From positions 248,001 through 312,000 of the forward strand of contig NZ_FNGP01000001.1 in assembly GCF_900103275.1 (NCBI RefSeq): a DNA stretch of 64,000 nucleotides, read 5' to 3'. The translations under genes were made by a program, and so were the position numbers. Origin of the DNA: Tessaracoccus oleiagri (lineage in GTDB: Bacteria > Actinomycetota > Actinomycetes > Propionibacteriales > Propionibacteriaceae). Position 1 is the stretch's first letter, and each line of letters starts with the position of its first letter. Shown one piece after another: positions 8,390 through 17,782 of this stretch. The notes beneath the pieces were generated by a model that saw only the letters and a program-made list of their open reading frames with translations, was not told where the DNA came from and made no database searches.

Positions 8390-8498
8390 AACAGCGACCT
8401 AGCGTAGCCGCCGCGCCACCAAAACGCACAATGCCCGATCGGTCTCGCGTTCGGCGGAGCCGCGCGTGGAGATTACACTGTGCGCACAGGAGGTCACC

Positions 8499-10262
8499 AT
8501 GTCGGATCCGCAGGGCCCTGGCCCGCGCCGTGGAGTGAGCGGAGACGGCTCATTCGACGCGCTGTACCGCGCCTCCACGCCCCGCCGGATCTACATCGAG
8601 GACGACGACAGCCCCACGGTCATCCACCCGCGCCGCGAGACCCTGTGGCGAGCCGACGACGACCAGCTGTGGCACGAGGACCTCGCCGCGCCCACGCCCG
8701 GCGCCACCTCATCGCGCCCGCCCGAGGAGTCCCGCTTCCGGCACAGCGTCGTCTACACCCTGATCTCCACCCTCGTGCCCGGGCTCGGCCTCGTCGGCAG
8801 CCGGCAGCGCAGCGTGCGCATCGCCGGCGCGCTCATCGCGGGCGGCTTCGTCGCGCTCGTGGTCGCCACCTTGGTGTTCCTCGTCACCCGCGTCGACCGC
8901 GACCCCGGGGAGAGCTTCACCGCGGCCGTCGCCTCCACGCTCGTCGGTATCGCCTCCAACCGGGCCTCGCTGCACATCCTCACCGTCCTGCTCACCGCCA
9001 TCGGGCTGCTGTGGGTGGCGCTCATCGCAGGCACTCACGTCGCCACCCGCCCGCGGAGACTGGGGCGCGGCAAGCGGCTGCTGGGGGCCTTCCTAGTCGC
9101 GGTGCTGTCCATGGGCGTCGCGGCACCGGTTGCCGTCGGGGCTCGCTACTCGCAAGTGCTCGCCACCTCGGTGGGGCAGACCTTCAGCCCGCAGTCCGAG
9201 GTGGTTGCGGGCTCGCTGCCGACGATCAGCGGCCCCGACCCGTTCGAGGACATCCCCCGGCTCAACATCCTGCTGCTCGGCGCGGACATGGACGAACGTC
9301 GCATCGAACAGGGCGAGAAGTTGGGCTACGGGCTCCGCACCGACACGATCATGGCCGCCAGCATCGACACGCGGACCGGCGAGACGGCGATCATCCAGAT
9401 CCCGCGCAACGTCCAGTACACGCCCTTCCCCGAGGGCAGCGACATGGAGAAGCTCTACCCCGACGGCTTCACCGGCGAGCCCCCGGCCGACAACTGGTTC
9501 ATCAACACCATCTGGGAGACCACCGTCGCGCAGCACCCCCAGGTGTTCCGCGGCGACACCTACCCCGGCGCGGAGGCCCTCAAGCAGGGCGTCGAGGGCA
9601 TCACGGGCCTGGAGATGCACTACTTCGTGATGCTCAACATCGACGGGCTGCGCGAGCTCGTCGACGCCATGGGCGGCGTCACCGTCAACATCAACGAGCG
9701 GCTCCCGATGGGCGGCAGCTCCAACAACCAGTCGGCGACGTGGGGCTGGCTCGAACCCGGGCCCAACCAGAAGCTGACCGGCAACGAAGCGCTCTGGTAC
9801 GCCCGGAGCCGTTGGAGCACGTCGGACTACTCGCGCATGGCGCGCCAGTCCTGCCTGATCAACGCCATCGTCGACCAGGCGAACCCGACGACCCTGCTCA
9901 CCCGGTTCGAGGCCATCGCCGGCGCCTCGAGCGACATGGTCCAGACCGACATCCCCGCCGAGGCGCTCGAGCCGCTCGTCGACCTCGCGCTGAAGACGAA
10001 GGACCAGCCCATGAAGCGGCTCGTGTTCTCGCAGGGCAAGAACGGCTACTGGTACGCCGACCCGGACTTCGAGGCGATGCGCGCCGCCGTCGAGGACCTG
10101 ATCGACCCGCCCACGGCCTCGCCCTCGCCGTCGGCGTCCGCCTCCGCGTCGCCTTCGCCCAGCGAGTCGCCCTCCGCCGAGGAGAGCGAGGGCCCGCCGC
10201 CGGTGCTGGTCGACGGCTCCCAGGACGTCACCGACGCCTGCGCCTACAACCCGGTGGAGTGA
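8499..10262 (+). CDS. LCP (LytR-CpsA-Psr) family glycopolymer transferase
   Basis: Membrane enzyme that moves lipid-linked glycopolymers onto peptidoglycan, 587 aa. It has a cytoplasmic N-terminus of about 70 residues and four hydrophobic segments (residues about 75-205). The extracellular LCP domain begins at RLNILLLGAD and has family landmarks: RTDTIMAASID, IQIPRNVQ, GLEMHYFVMLNIDGLRELVDAMGGV and ALWYARSR. The tail is a Pro/Ser/Ala-rich stretch. The ATG at 8499 follows AGGAGG; 11 in-frame codons upstream lack such a site. A TACACT -10 box lies at 8474-8479. Four N-terminal helices are more than the usual one. With the polysaccharide genes downstream, it is a good candidate ligase for their product (inference). 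Confidence 0.92.
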   Translation: MSDPQGPGPRRGVSGDGSFDALYRASTPRRIYIEDDDSPTVIHPRRETLWRADDDQLWHEDLAAPTPGATSSRPPEESRFRHSVVYTLISTLVPGLGLVGSRQRSVRIAGALIAGGFVALVVATLVFLVTRVDRDPGESFTAAVASTLVGIASNRASLHILTVLLTAIGLLWVALIAGTHVATRPRRLGRGKRLLGAFLVAVLSMGVAAPVAVGARYSQVLATSVGQTFSPQSEVVAGSLPTISGPDPFEDIPRLNILLLGADMDERRIEQGEKLGYGLRTDTIMAASIDTRTGETAIIQIPRNVQYTPFPEGSDMEKLYPDGFTGEPPADNWFINTIWETTVAQHPQVFRGDTYPGAEALKQGVEGITGLEMHYFVMLNIDGLRELVDAMGGVTVNINERLPMGGSSNNQSATWGWLEPGPNQKLTGNEALWYARSRWSTSDYSRMARQSCLINAIVDQANPTTLLTRFEAIAGASSDMVQTDIPAEALEPLVDLALKTKDQPMKRLVFSQGKNGYWYADPDFEAMRAAVEDLIDPPTASPSPSASASASPSPSESPSAEESEGPPPVLVDGSQDVTDACAYNPVE

Positions 10263-10267
10263 GCCGC

Positions 10268-10377
10268 GCGGTTCACCTGCGTTGGGTGCGGTTCCCCTGC
10301 GTCCGTCGGAGCCACCTGTCTCCGGTGCGATTCCCCTGCCTACGTAGGCAGGGGAAACTGACCCAAGACAGGTGAAC
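10268..10377. repeat. nested inverted-repeat element between convergent genes
   Basis: The 126-bp gap between the convergent LCP and small membrane protein genes is almost wholly repeats. The outer arms are 10271-10287 and 10361-10377 (17 nt, two mismatches). Inside is a perfect 26-bp palindrome at 10331-10356, TTCCCCTGCC-TACGTA-GGCAGGGGAA. The motif GCGGTTC(A/C)CCTGCGT occurs directly twice (10268-10282 and 10288-10302), and a diverged copy begins the palindrome. It may fold as a bidirectional terminator, but there is no T tract. Confidence 0.7.
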
Positions 10378-10388
10378 GGAGAGGCGGT

Positions 10389-10826
10389 CTACTTGACCCG
10401 ACGCAGCCGCTCGGTGATCGCCTCGACGACCTCCGGCATCTGCTCCTGCGCGGGGCCGCCCGGGAAGATCAGGTGGGTGCGGCGGACGTTGCCGTGGTAG
10501 ATCGTGATGTGGGCGCTGTCGACGGCCTGGGTCACCTTCGTCACGTCGGCCCAGGCGCCGGAGTGCTCCTGGTTGGTGCCCGAGACGTGGTAGCCCTCGT
10601 CGGTCAGCGTGATCCGCACCCCGAGGCGGGCCATCGCCACGAGCGCCACCGCGAAGAGGGTGATGCCGACCGCCAGCACGAGTGCCGCGAGCACCGCGAC
10701 CACCACGTGCCACTCGAGCTGCAGCGCCAGCACGAGGAACAGCGCACCGACGAGGCTGAGGGCTGCTGCGATCGCGAAGGCCCGCAGCGGGGGGCGCGGC
10801 TTGAGGAAGAAAGTACGCTCCGGCAT
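10389..10826 (-). CDS. small membrane protein with PH-like domain
   Basis: 145 aa, function unknown. Two hydrophobic helices (residues about 14-35 and 40-66) are followed by a soluble part. That part reads like the bacterial PH/YdbT-type domain (VRITLTDEGYHVSG, WADVTKV, HITIYHG), ending in a short amphipathic helix. This layout is common for actinobacterial membrane proteins of unknown role. The gene is convergent with the LCP gene and its upstream region faces the gabD promoter region. Confidence 0.7.
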   Translation of the reverse strand: MPERTFFLKPRPPLRAFAIAAALSLVGALFLVLALQLEWHVVVAVLAALVLAVGITLFAVALVAMARLGVRITLTDEGYHVSGTNQEHSGAWADVTKVTQAVDSAHITIYHGNVRRTHLIFPGGPAQEQMPEVVEAITERLRRVK

Positions 10827-10986
10827 GCGCCAATGGTAGCCGTGCGACTCCGTCGCCCGGACCGGCGCCCGGTGTCCGTGCCCGGGACGCGATGCGCGAC
10901 GACGTGCCGGGAACGGCTAGTGTTTTGGGCGACGAGGTCCACGTGACACCCCATTCGACGACGAGTGCACCCAAGCGAGGAAATCC

Positions 10987-12423
10987 ATGAACGACATCGT
11001 GAAGCAGATCCCCACCCAGAACTTCATCGGCGGGGAGTGGGTCGGGGAGCCGGCCCTCGACGTCCGCAACCCGGCCAACGGCGAGGTGCTCGCCACCATC
11101 GCCGACGCCGACGTCGCCACCGCCGTCTCCGCCCTGGACGCGGCCGTCGAGGCGGCCCCCGCGTGGGCGGACACCGACCCGCGCGACCGGGGCGAGCTGC
11201 TCCGTCGCGCCTTCGAGCTGATCATCGAGCGCACCGACGACTTCGCCACGCTGATGACGCTGGAGATGGGCAAGCCGCTGGCGGAGGCGCGCGGCGAGGT
11301 GGCCTACGGTGCGGAGTTCTTCCGCTGGTACTCGGAGGAGGCCGTGCGGATCCACGGCCGCTTCGGACGGGCGCCGTCGGGCCAGCAGCGGATCATCACC
11401 GACAAGAAGCCCGTCGGGCCGGTGTTCGCGATCACCCCGTGGAACTTCCCGCTGGCCATGGCGACGCGCAAGATCGGGCCCGCGCTGGCCGCCGGCTGCA
11501 CCGTCGTGGTGAAGCCCGCCGCCGAGACGCCGCTCACGACGCTGCTGCTGATGGAGGTCCTGGTCGAGGCCGGTCTGCCGAAGGGCGTGGTGAACGTGTT
11601 CACCACCTCGAACTCCAAGGAGACCTCGGCCGCGCTCATCGCCGATCCGCGGCTGCGCAAGCTCACCTTCACCGGTTCCACCCCGGTCGGCCAGGCGCTG
11701 CTGCGGCAGAGCGCCCAGAACGTGCTCCGCACGTCGATGGAGCTCGGCGGAAACGCGCCGTTCATCGTCCTGAAGGGCGCCGACCTCGACGCCGCAGTCG
11801 AGGGCGCCCTCGTCGCGAAGATGCGCAACAACGGCCAGGCCTGCACCGCGGCCAACCGCTTCTACGTCCACGCCGACGTGGCCACGGAGTTCGAGCGGCG
11901 CCTGCAGGACCGCCTGGAGAACTGGAAGGTCGGCCCCGGCATCGAGGACGGCACCCAGCTCGGCGCGCTGATCCACGACCGCGCGGTGGACGACATCGTC
12001 GGCCTCGTCGACGACGCGGTGGCGCACGGCGCGAAGCTGCGGCTCGGGGGCAAGCGGCTCGAGGGTCCGGGCTCGTTCCTGCCCCCGACGATCCTCACCG
12101 ACGTGAGCACCGAGAGCCGCATCGCGTCGGAGGAGATCTTCGGCCCCGTCGTCGCCATGCAGACGTTCGACTCCACCGACGAGGTGGTGCAGCGCGCGAA
12201 CGCGTCGAACTTCGGCCTCATGTCGTACGTCTTCGGCGAGGAGGGCGAGGCCCTGCGCGTCGCCGAGCGGCTGGAGTACGGGATGGTGGGCATCAACACC
12301 GGGCTCGTCTCCAATGCGGCGGCGCCGTTCGGCGGCCTGAAGCAGTCGGGCATGGGCCGGGAGGGTTCGTACGAGGGCCTCGAGGAGTACCTCGAGACGA
12401 AGTACTACGGCATGCCGCTCTGA
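10987..12423 (+). CDS. gabD: NAD(P)-dependent succinate-semialdehyde dehydrogenase
   Basis: Aldehyde dehydrogenase of 478 aa, about the standard GabD length. The general base Glu252 is in MELGGNAP, the nucleophile Cys286 in NGQACTAANR, the ITPWNFPLAM segment is at 149-158, and the C-terminal PFGGLKQSGMGREG motif is present. It oxidises succinate semialdehyde to succinate. This would also handle succinate semialdehyde released at the end of the homoprotocatechuate route encoded 3 kb away. The start ATG follows GAGGAAA. Other aldehydes are possible. Confidence 0.85.
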   Translation: MNDIVKQIPTQNFIGGEWVGEPALDVRNPANGEVLATIADADVATAVSALDAAVEAAPAWADTDPRDRGELLRRAFELIIERTDDFATLMTLEMGKPLAEARGEVAYGAEFFRWYSEEAVRIHGRFGRAPSGQQRIITDKKPVGPVFAITPWNFPLAMATRKIGPALAAGCTVVVKPAAETPLTTLLLMEVLVEAGLPKGVVNVFTTSNSKETSAALIADPRLRKLTFTGSTPVGQALLRQSAQNVLRTSMELGGNAPFIVLKGADLDAAVEGALVAKMRNNGQACTAANRFYVHADVATEFERRLQDRLENWKVGPGIEDGTQLGALIHDRAVDDIVGLVDDAVAHGAKLRLGGKRLEGPGSFLPPTILTDVSTESRIASEEIFGPVVAMQTFDSTDEVVQRANASNFGLMSYVFGEEGEALRVAERLEYGMVGINTGLVSNAAAPFGGLKQSGMGREGSYEGLEEYLETKYYGMPL

Positions 12424-12467
12424 CGGCTCGCGCCGCACTGACGAGGGACGGAGGAACCTTCTCGGGC

Positions 12468-12555
12468 TGGCGGCGAGGGTGGGATTCGAACCCACGGAGG
12501 CTTGCGCCTCGGCCGCTTTCAAGGCGGCTGCACTAGTCCACTATGCGACCCCGCC
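12468..12555 (-). tRNA. tRNA-Ser (anticodon TGA)
   Basis: Minus-strand class II tRNA. Acceptor GGCGGGG (12555-12549) pairs with CCTCGCC (12478-12472), with one G-U pair. The anticodon loop CTTGAAA gives TGA. There is a long variable arm (GAGGC/GCCTC) and a GGTTCGAATCC T-loop. Discriminator G at 12471 is followed by an encoded CCA (12470-12468), unlike tRNA-Ser(GCT) at 8299. Confidence 0.95.
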
Positions 12556-12642
12556 GTGGTGGCCCAAGCGTAGCGCAGGGCGTATCCTCGCGCGAAGGAG
12601 GGACTTTTCCCTCCCTTTGCCATGCCCTGATCTGGAGGTTTG

Positions 12643-14292
12643 GTGCGTTCCCCCGACGTGCGTGTGTTGACCCTGCTGCCGAGTCCCGCCGACTATGCGG
12701 AGCTCCCGCGCAGCTGGCCCAAGGACCTCCTGGCGGGCGTCACCGTCGGAATCGTGGCGCTCCCGCTGGCGCTGGCGTTCGCGATCAGCTCGGGGGCCGC
12801 ACCCGAGGCGGGGCTCGTCACCGCGATCGTGGCGGGCTTCGTGGCCGCGGTGTTCGGCGGGTCGCACGTGCAGGTCTCGGGGCCGACGGGCGCGATGGTC
12901 GTGGTGCTGGCGCCGATCGCCGCCCTGCACGGGCCGGCTGCGCTGCCGCTCGTGGCGATCATGGCGGGAATCATCGTCGTGGTGGGTGGAGTCCTGCGCT
13001 TCGGCCGCGCAGTGTCCTTCATCCCCTGGCCGGTGATCGAGGGCTTCACGCTCGGCATCGGCGTCATCATCTTCCTCCAGCAGGTGCCCACCGCGCTGGG
13101 CACGGTGCCCGGCGAGTCGCGCAACGCCTTCGTCGCGGCGGTGCAGTCGCTGGGGACGGTCGAGTGGCCGGGGGTGGCTTGGGCGCTGGGTTCGGTGGCG
13201 GTCGTCGTCGCGATCATGATGCTGACGCCGCGCATCCATCCGCAGATCCCGGGGTCCATCATCGCGATCATCGTCGTCACCACCGTCGTGGAGCTCACCG
13301 GCGCCCCGGTCGCCCGGATCGGCGAGCTGCCCGAGTCGCTGCCCGCCCCCGCGCTCCCCGGCTTCGACCTCGCGCTCCTGCAGTCCCTCGTGGTCCCCGC
13401 GTTCACCGTCGCAGCCCTGGCTGCGATCGAGTCGTTGCTGAGCGCCCGCGTCGCCTCCGGCATCTCCGACACGGGCCGCTACGACGGCGACCGCGAGCTC
13501 GTCGGACAGGGCCTCGCCTCCGTCGCCTCCGGACTGTTCGGCGGTATGCCCGCCACCGGCGCCATCGCCCGCACCGCGGTCAACATCCGCGCCGGCGCCC
13601 GCACCCGGGCGGCCGCCGTGGTGCACGCGCTGTTCCTCGCGGGGGTCGTCTACTTCCTCGCGGACGCGGTCTCCCGCATCCCCCTCGTCGCGCTCGCCGG
13701 TGTCCTGATCGTCACGGCCATCAACATGATCGACGTGGAGACCGCCAAGGACGTCATCGGCGCCTCCCGCTCCGACGCACTGATCTTCACCCTCACCGCG
13801 CTGGTGACCGTCTCCTTCGATCTCATCATCGCCGTCGGCATCGGCATCGCCGCCACCGCGTTCTTCGCCCTGCGCGCGCTGTCGCGCATGTCGAGGGTGG
13901 AGCGCGAGCCGCTGCCGGTCGAGCCGCTACCGGGCGACGAGCGCATCGCCCTGCTCCGCCTCGACGGCGCCATGTTCTTCGGCGTCGGCGACCGCATCCT
14001 CGCCCGCCTCGAGGACATGAACAAGGACGTCCGCGTGGTGATCATCCGGATGTCGCAGCTGCAGTTCATGGACTCCTCCGGCGCCCGCGTGCTCGCCGAG
14101 CTCGTGACGACGCTGGAGCGCCGCGGCATCACCGTGCTGGTCAAGGGCATCCAGTCCCGCCACCAGCGGCTCGCGATGCATGGCGGCGTCGTCGCCTCGC
14201 TCCGCCACCGCAACCACCTCTTCACCGCCATGAGCGACGCGATCGCCCACGCCCGCAGCCACGTCGCGCGGGAGACCGCGGACATCACCTGA
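12643..14292 (+). CDS. SulP-family anion transporter with STAS domain
   Basis: Inner-membrane anion permease (sulfate, bicarbonate or similar), 549 aa. It has about 10-12 hydrophobic segments, starting with PKDLLAGVTVGIVALPLALAF, the SulP signature. It also has the SGPTGAMVV and GGMPATGAIARTAVN loops. A C-terminal STAS domain (about residues 425-530) contains QFMDSSGARVLAEL, including the conserved DSSG. The start is uncertain: GTG at 12643 lies 4 nt after GGAGG, and a TTG one codon earlier is too close. Its stop overlaps the next gene's ATG by one base, so the two are translationally coupled. Substrate unknown. Confidence 0.88.
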   Translation: MRSPDVRVLTLLPSPADYAELPRSWPKDLLAGVTVGIVALPLALAFAISSGAAPEAGLVTAIVAGFVAAVFGGSHVQVSGPTGAMVVVLAPIAALHGPAALPLVAIMAGIIVVVGGVLRFGRAVSFIPWPVIEGFTLGIGVIIFLQQVPTALGTVPGESRNAFVAAVQSLGTVEWPGVAWALGSVAVVVAIMMLTPRIHPQIPGSIIAIIVVTTVVELTGAPVARIGELPESLPAPALPGFDLALLQSLVVPAFTVAALAAIESLLSARVASGISDTGRYDGDRELVGQGLASVASGLFGGMPATGAIARTAVNIRAGARTRAAAVVHALFLAGVVYFLADAVSRIPLVALAGVLIVTAINMIDVETAKDVIGASRSDALIFTLTALVTVSFDLIIAVGIGIAATAFFALRALSRMSRVEREPLPVEPLPGDERIALLRLDGAMFFGVGDRILARLEDMNKDVRVVIIRMSQLQFMDSSGARVLAELVTTLERRGITVLVKGIQSRHQRLAMHGGVVASLRHRNHLFTAMSDAIAHARSHVARETADIT

Positions 14293-15242
14293 TGCCGCCG
14301 AAGTCACCGCTGCCGCCGCGGCACGGGCTCCAGGCGGCGTGGGTCCGGACCCCGGACCGCGACCCGCACAACGCGCTCCCCTGGCCGACGATGCGCGACT
14401 TCCTGCTCGACAAGCTCGGCCCCGCCCGCGACTTCGTCGACGCCATGCTCGAGCGCGGCGAATTCGTCGACGAGCGCGGCCGGCCCTGGACCGGGCGCGA
14501 GGTCTACCGGCCGCACACCTTCGTCTGGTTCCACCGCGAACTGCGCGACGAGGCGGAGGTCCCCGGCGAACTGACCGTCATCCACCGCGACGACCGCATC
14601 GTGGTGCTCGACAAGCCCCACTTCCTGTCGACGATCCCGCGGGGCCGGCACGTGGTCCAGTCGGCGGTGGTCAAGGCCCGGAGGATGCTCGACCTGCCGG
14701 AGCTCTCGACCGCCCACCGGCTCGACCGCGGCACGGCCGGCGTCCTGCTGATGACCACCGAGCAGCGCTGGCGCGCCGCCTACCACTCGATCTTCCGGCA
14801 GCCCACGACGCGGAAGGTCTACGAGGTGGTCGCCCCCGTGGACCCGCGGCTACGGTTCCCGGTCCGCGTCTCGTCGCACCTCACCAAGGAGGTGGGGGTG
14901 CTGCAGGCGGAGCGGTTGGAGCGCGAGCCGAATGCGCACACCGACATCCACCTCCTCGAGGAGCGCGGCGGGTGGGGCCGCTACGAGGCGCGGCCGGTCA
15001 CCGGCAAGACGCACCAGATCCGCATGCACTTCCTGGAGCTCGGGATCCCGCTGCACAACGATCCGCTCTACCCGGAGGTCCGGCCGACGCCTATCGACGA
15101 CTTCTCGGCACCGCTCGGGCTGCTGGCGCGCGAGCTCCACTTCGTCGATCCCGTCGACGGCACCGAGCGCCACTTCGTGAGTCCCAGGCACCTCCCCTGG
15201 CCCACGACGCCGGCGCCGGCCCGGGACGAGCGCGCCGAATAG
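14292..15242 (+). CDS. RluA-family RNA pseudouridine synthase
   Basis: Converts uridines in rRNA or tRNA to pseudouridine, 316 aa. The catalytic Asp lies in HRLDRGTAGV (near residue 143), followed by the family RKVYEVVAP and GKTHQIRMH motifs. The N-terminal 90 residues replace the usual S4 domain with a compact region (ARDFVDAMLERGEF) that may play the same role. It starts at the TGATG overlap with the SulP gene. The target RNA site cannot be predicted from sequence. Confidence 0.88.
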   Translation: MPPKSPLPPRHGLQAAWVRTPDRDPHNALPWPTMRDFLLDKLGPARDFVDAMLERGEFVDERGRPWTGREVYRPHTFVWFHRELRDEAEVPGELTVIHRDDRIVVLDKPHFLSTIPRGRHVVQSAVVKARRMLDLPELSTAHRLDRGTAGVLLMTTEQRWRAAYHSIFRQPTTRKVYEVVAPVDPRLRFPVRVSSHLTKEVGVLQAERLEREPNAHTDIHLLEERGGWGRYEARPVTGKTHQIRMHFLELGIPLHNDPLYPEVRPTPIDDFSAPLGLLARELHFVDPVDGTERHFVSPRHLPWPTTPAPARDERAE

Positions 15243-15290
15243 CCCGGCAACGGCTCCGGGCGGGCCGGGCGATGTGGCACTGTGGGGCGC

Positions 15291-16262
15291 ATGAAGGCAG
15301 TACTCGTACACGAACCCGGGGACGCGTCGGCCCTGACCATCGGCGAGGCACCCAAGCCGTCGCCCGGCCCCGGGGAGGTCCTGGTCCGCACCGTCGCGGC
15401 CGGCGTCAACCGCGCGGACATCCTTCAGCGGCAGGGCCACTACCCGCCGCCGAAGGGCACCACCGACATCATCGGGCTCGAGGCCTCCGGCGTCGTCGAA
15501 GAGGTCGGCGACGGCGTCGAGCGCTGGCGGGTGGGCGACGAGGTCGTCGCCCTGCTGAGCGGCGGCGGTTACGCCGAGTACTTCGTCGCCCCCGAGGGCC
15601 AGCTCATCTCCCCTCCCCCGGGCGTCGACCTCGTCACCGCGGCCGGCGTGCTGGAAGTGGCGGCCACGGTGGTGAGCAACCTCGACCTCGCCGAGCTCAA
15701 GCCCGGGGAGACCTTCCTCGTCCACGGCGGCTCCGGCGGCATCGGCACGTTCGCCACGCAGTATGCCAAGGCGTTGGGGGCGCGGGTGGCGTCCACCGGC
15801 GGCAGCGAGGCGAAGCTGGCGCACAGCCGTGCACACGGCGCCGACATCGTCCTCGACTACCACGACGACTGGCCCACCCAGCTCCGCGAGGCCACCGAGG
15901 GCCGCGGGGCCGACGTGATCCTCTGCGTCATCGGCGCGAAGTACCTCGAGGCCAACGTCAAGGCGCTCAACCGGCGCGGGCGGCTCGTGGTCATCGGCCT
16001 GCAGGGCGGCGTCAAGGGCACGCTCAACGTCGGACTCCTGCTCAGCAAGCAGGGGACCGTCAGCGCCACGTCGCTCCGGTTCCGGCCGGCCGAGGAGAAG
16101 GCCGAGATCTGCGCGAAGGTCGAGCGCCAGGTGTGGCCGATGCTGCGCTCGGGCCGGGTGAAGCCGTCCCCGGAGACGCGCATCCCGTTCGCCGAGGTGC
16201 GCCGAGCCCACGAACTGCTTGAGTCGGGCGAGAACGTCGGGAAGATCATCCTCGAGATGTGA
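15291..16262 (+). CDS. NAD(P)H quinone oxidoreductase, MDR/PIG3-like
   Basis: Zinc-independent medium-chain dehydrogenase/reductase of 323 aa, similar in layout to quinone reductase/PIG3 proteins. The N-terminal part has AGVNRADILQRQGHYPPP. The Rossmann nucleotide site is VHGGSGGIGTFATQYAK. The C-terminus ends GKIILEM, as is usual for this group. The ATG at 15291 is chosen over an upstream in-frame GTG because alignable family sequence begins there. It lies 32 bp before the M15 peptidase gene. Physiological substrate unknown. Confidence 0.85.
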   Translation: MKAVLVHEPGDASALTIGEAPKPSPGPGEVLVRTVAAGVNRADILQRQGHYPPPKGTTDIIGLEASGVVEEVGDGVERWRVGDEVVALLSGGGYAEYFVAPEGQLISPPPGVDLVTAAGVLEVAATVVSNLDLAELKPGETFLVHGGSGGIGTFATQYAKALGARVASTGGSEAKLAHSRAHGADIVLDYHDDWPTQLREATEGRGADVILCVIGAKYLEANVKALNRRGRLVVIGLQGGVKGTLNVGLLLSKQGTVSATSLRFRPAEEKAEICAKVERQVWPMLRSGRVKPSPETRIPFAEVRRAHELLESGENVGKIILEM

Positions 16263-16294
16263 GCCAACCCCGATCTCGTCGCCGAGAGGACACG

Positions 16295-17782
16295 ATGCGT
16301 AGAACATTCCTGGCTGCTGCCCTGACCGCCGTCGCGATGGGCACGCTGAGCTTGCCGACGCATGCGGAGGAGGAGCCGACGCCGTCCCCGTCGCCCAGCG
16401 CTTCGCCGTCCGAGGGCGCGTCGGTGGAGAGCCCGGCACCGGAGCCCACGGCGAGCCCGAGCGCTGTCCCCAGCCCCGAGCCGACGGTGGGCCCGTCCCC
16501 CGAGCAGGACGCGAGCCCCACGCCCAGCCTCTTCGAGCCCTCTGCAGAGAGCCCCGCTCCGTCGCCAGAGGCCGACCCCTCTCCCGCGCCGGCGGCGGAA
16601 CCGCAGGAGGCACCGGCGGTGGTGCCCACCGTGGAAGCGGCGGCCGACGCCGTCGCACCCCTGTCCGTGCCCCCGCCCCCCACCGCCCACAGCGCCGGGA
16701 TCAAGCTCGTCGGCCTCGACACGTACACGTGGGGCCGGTTCCAGACCACCGAGCCGCTGACGGTGTGGACGGAGGTCCTCCTCCCCACCGGCTGGTCCAC
16801 GTCGCAGATCCGCACCACCGACGCGACCGGCTATTTCACCATCCCGCTCACCTACGGCTCCACCACCCCCGGCACCTACCGCTGGCGGGTCGCCGGCAGC
16901 TACCCGGGCGGCCAGGTCGTGCGCAGCGGTGAGTTCGAGCTCTGGCGGCTCGCCCGCCCGACCGTCGCCACCGCCGGCAGCAAGGCCGTGGGCCTCACCA
17001 CCTACGCCTGGGGACGGTTCGACGTGCGGGAGCCCGTGACCGTGCGGACCCAGGTGCTCCTCCCGTCGGGGTGGTCCACGTCGCAGATCCGCACCACGGA
17101 CGCCACCGGCTACTACGCCATCCCGCTCACCTACGGCGCGACGACGCCCGGCACCTACCGCTGGCGCGTGACCGCCACCTACGAGCCGGGCGGCAACGTC
17201 AGCACGGCCGAGACGACGCTCACACGCGTGGCCGCGGCGGCCCCGTCGATCACCCGCACGACGACGGCCGAGGTGTCGGGGTACTGGACGAGCAGCTGCC
17301 CCGTCGAGCCCTCCCGACTGAGCACCATCCGCATCAACCACTGGGACTACTCGGGCAACATCCGCCGCGGCGAGATCATCGTCCGCGACGACCTCGCGTC
17401 GCAGGTGTCGGCGGTGCTGCAGCAGTCGTTCGACGCCCGGTTCCCGTTCGCCCAGATGCGGCTGCCGTCGGTGTGGGGCGGCGACGACATCAAGATGATG
17501 GCCGCGAACGACACGTCGGGCTTCAACTGCCGGAAGGTCGTCGGCAACCCGTACGCCTGGTCGCCGCACGCCTACGGCATCGCTGTCGACATCAACCCGC
17601 GCGAGAACCCCTACCGCGACCCGTCCGGCACCTGGTACCCCAACGCGACCTACGCCTACAGCCGGCCCGCCGGGGTGACCGGGATGCTGTACTCGACGAG
17701 CACCCCGGTGCGCGCCTTCCAGGCCCGCGGCTGGCGCTGGGAGAGTGGTTGGGACTGGCACCACTTCCAGAAGGTGTCCTGA
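16295..17782 (+). CDS. secreted repeat protein with C-terminal M15 D,D-peptidase domain
   Basis: Exported wall protein, 495 aa. It has a signal peptide (residues 1-24, ending THA) and then a Pro/Ser/Glu linker (25-128). Two copies of the window's shared repeat follow (129-221, 222-312: TYTWGRF, WTEV, GWSTSQ, IPLTYG, YRWRV). The last 170 residues are an M15 (VanY/D-Ala-D-Ala carboxypeptidase or endolysin-type) zinc peptidase: SPHAYGIAVD supplies His425 and Asp432, and WDWHHF supplies Asp487 and His490. It should trim peptidoglycan stem peptides outside the cell. The ATG at 16295 follows GAGAGGA. Its stop overlaps the downstream lipoprotein start by one base. Confidence 0.88.
   Translation: MRRTFLAAALTAVAMGTLSLPTHAEEEPTPSPSPSASPSEGASVESPAPEPTASPSAVPSPEPTVGPSPEQDASPTPSLFEPSAESPAPSPEADPSPAPAAEPQEAPAVVPTVEAAADAVAPLSVPPPPTAHSAGIKLVGLDTYTWGRFQTTEPLTVWTEVLLPTGWSTSQIRTTDATGYFTIPLTYGSTTPGTYRWRVAGSYPGGQVVRSGEFELWRLARPTVATAGSKAVGLTTYAWGRFDVREPVTVRTQVLLPSGWSTSQIRTTDATGYYAIPLTYGATTPGTYRWRVTATYEPGGNVSTAETTLTRVAAAAPSITRTTTAEVSGYWTSSCPVEPSRLSTIRINHWDYSGNIRRGEIIVRDDLASQVSAVLQQSFDARFPFAQMRLPSVWGGDDIKMMAANDTSGFNCRKVVGNPYAWSPHAYGIAVDINPRENPYRDPSGTWYPNATYAYSRPAGVTGMLYSTSTPVRAFQARGWRWESGWDWHHFQKVS
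16679..17230 (+). repeat. two wall-repeat units in the M15 protein
   Basis: Tandem copies of the 85-95-residue repeat. Fixed positions are (Y/N)xWGxF, WTEV (TQV in copy 2), WSxSQ, GxYxIPLTYG and RWRV. The two copies are also near-identical at the DNA level around the LTYG and YRWRV codons, suggesting recent duplication or conversion. Confidence 0.85.

Noticed and set aside
10273-12522. 749-codon open frame on the minus strand across gabD
   Set aside because: Antisense shadow of gabD that runs through the repeat element and the tRNA-Ser gene. The gabD strand has intact ALDH catalytic motifs.
12468-12555. Prophage or island attachment site at the tRNA-Ser(TGA) gene
   Set aside because: No integrase, no repeated tRNA 3' end and no foreign gene block lies next to it.
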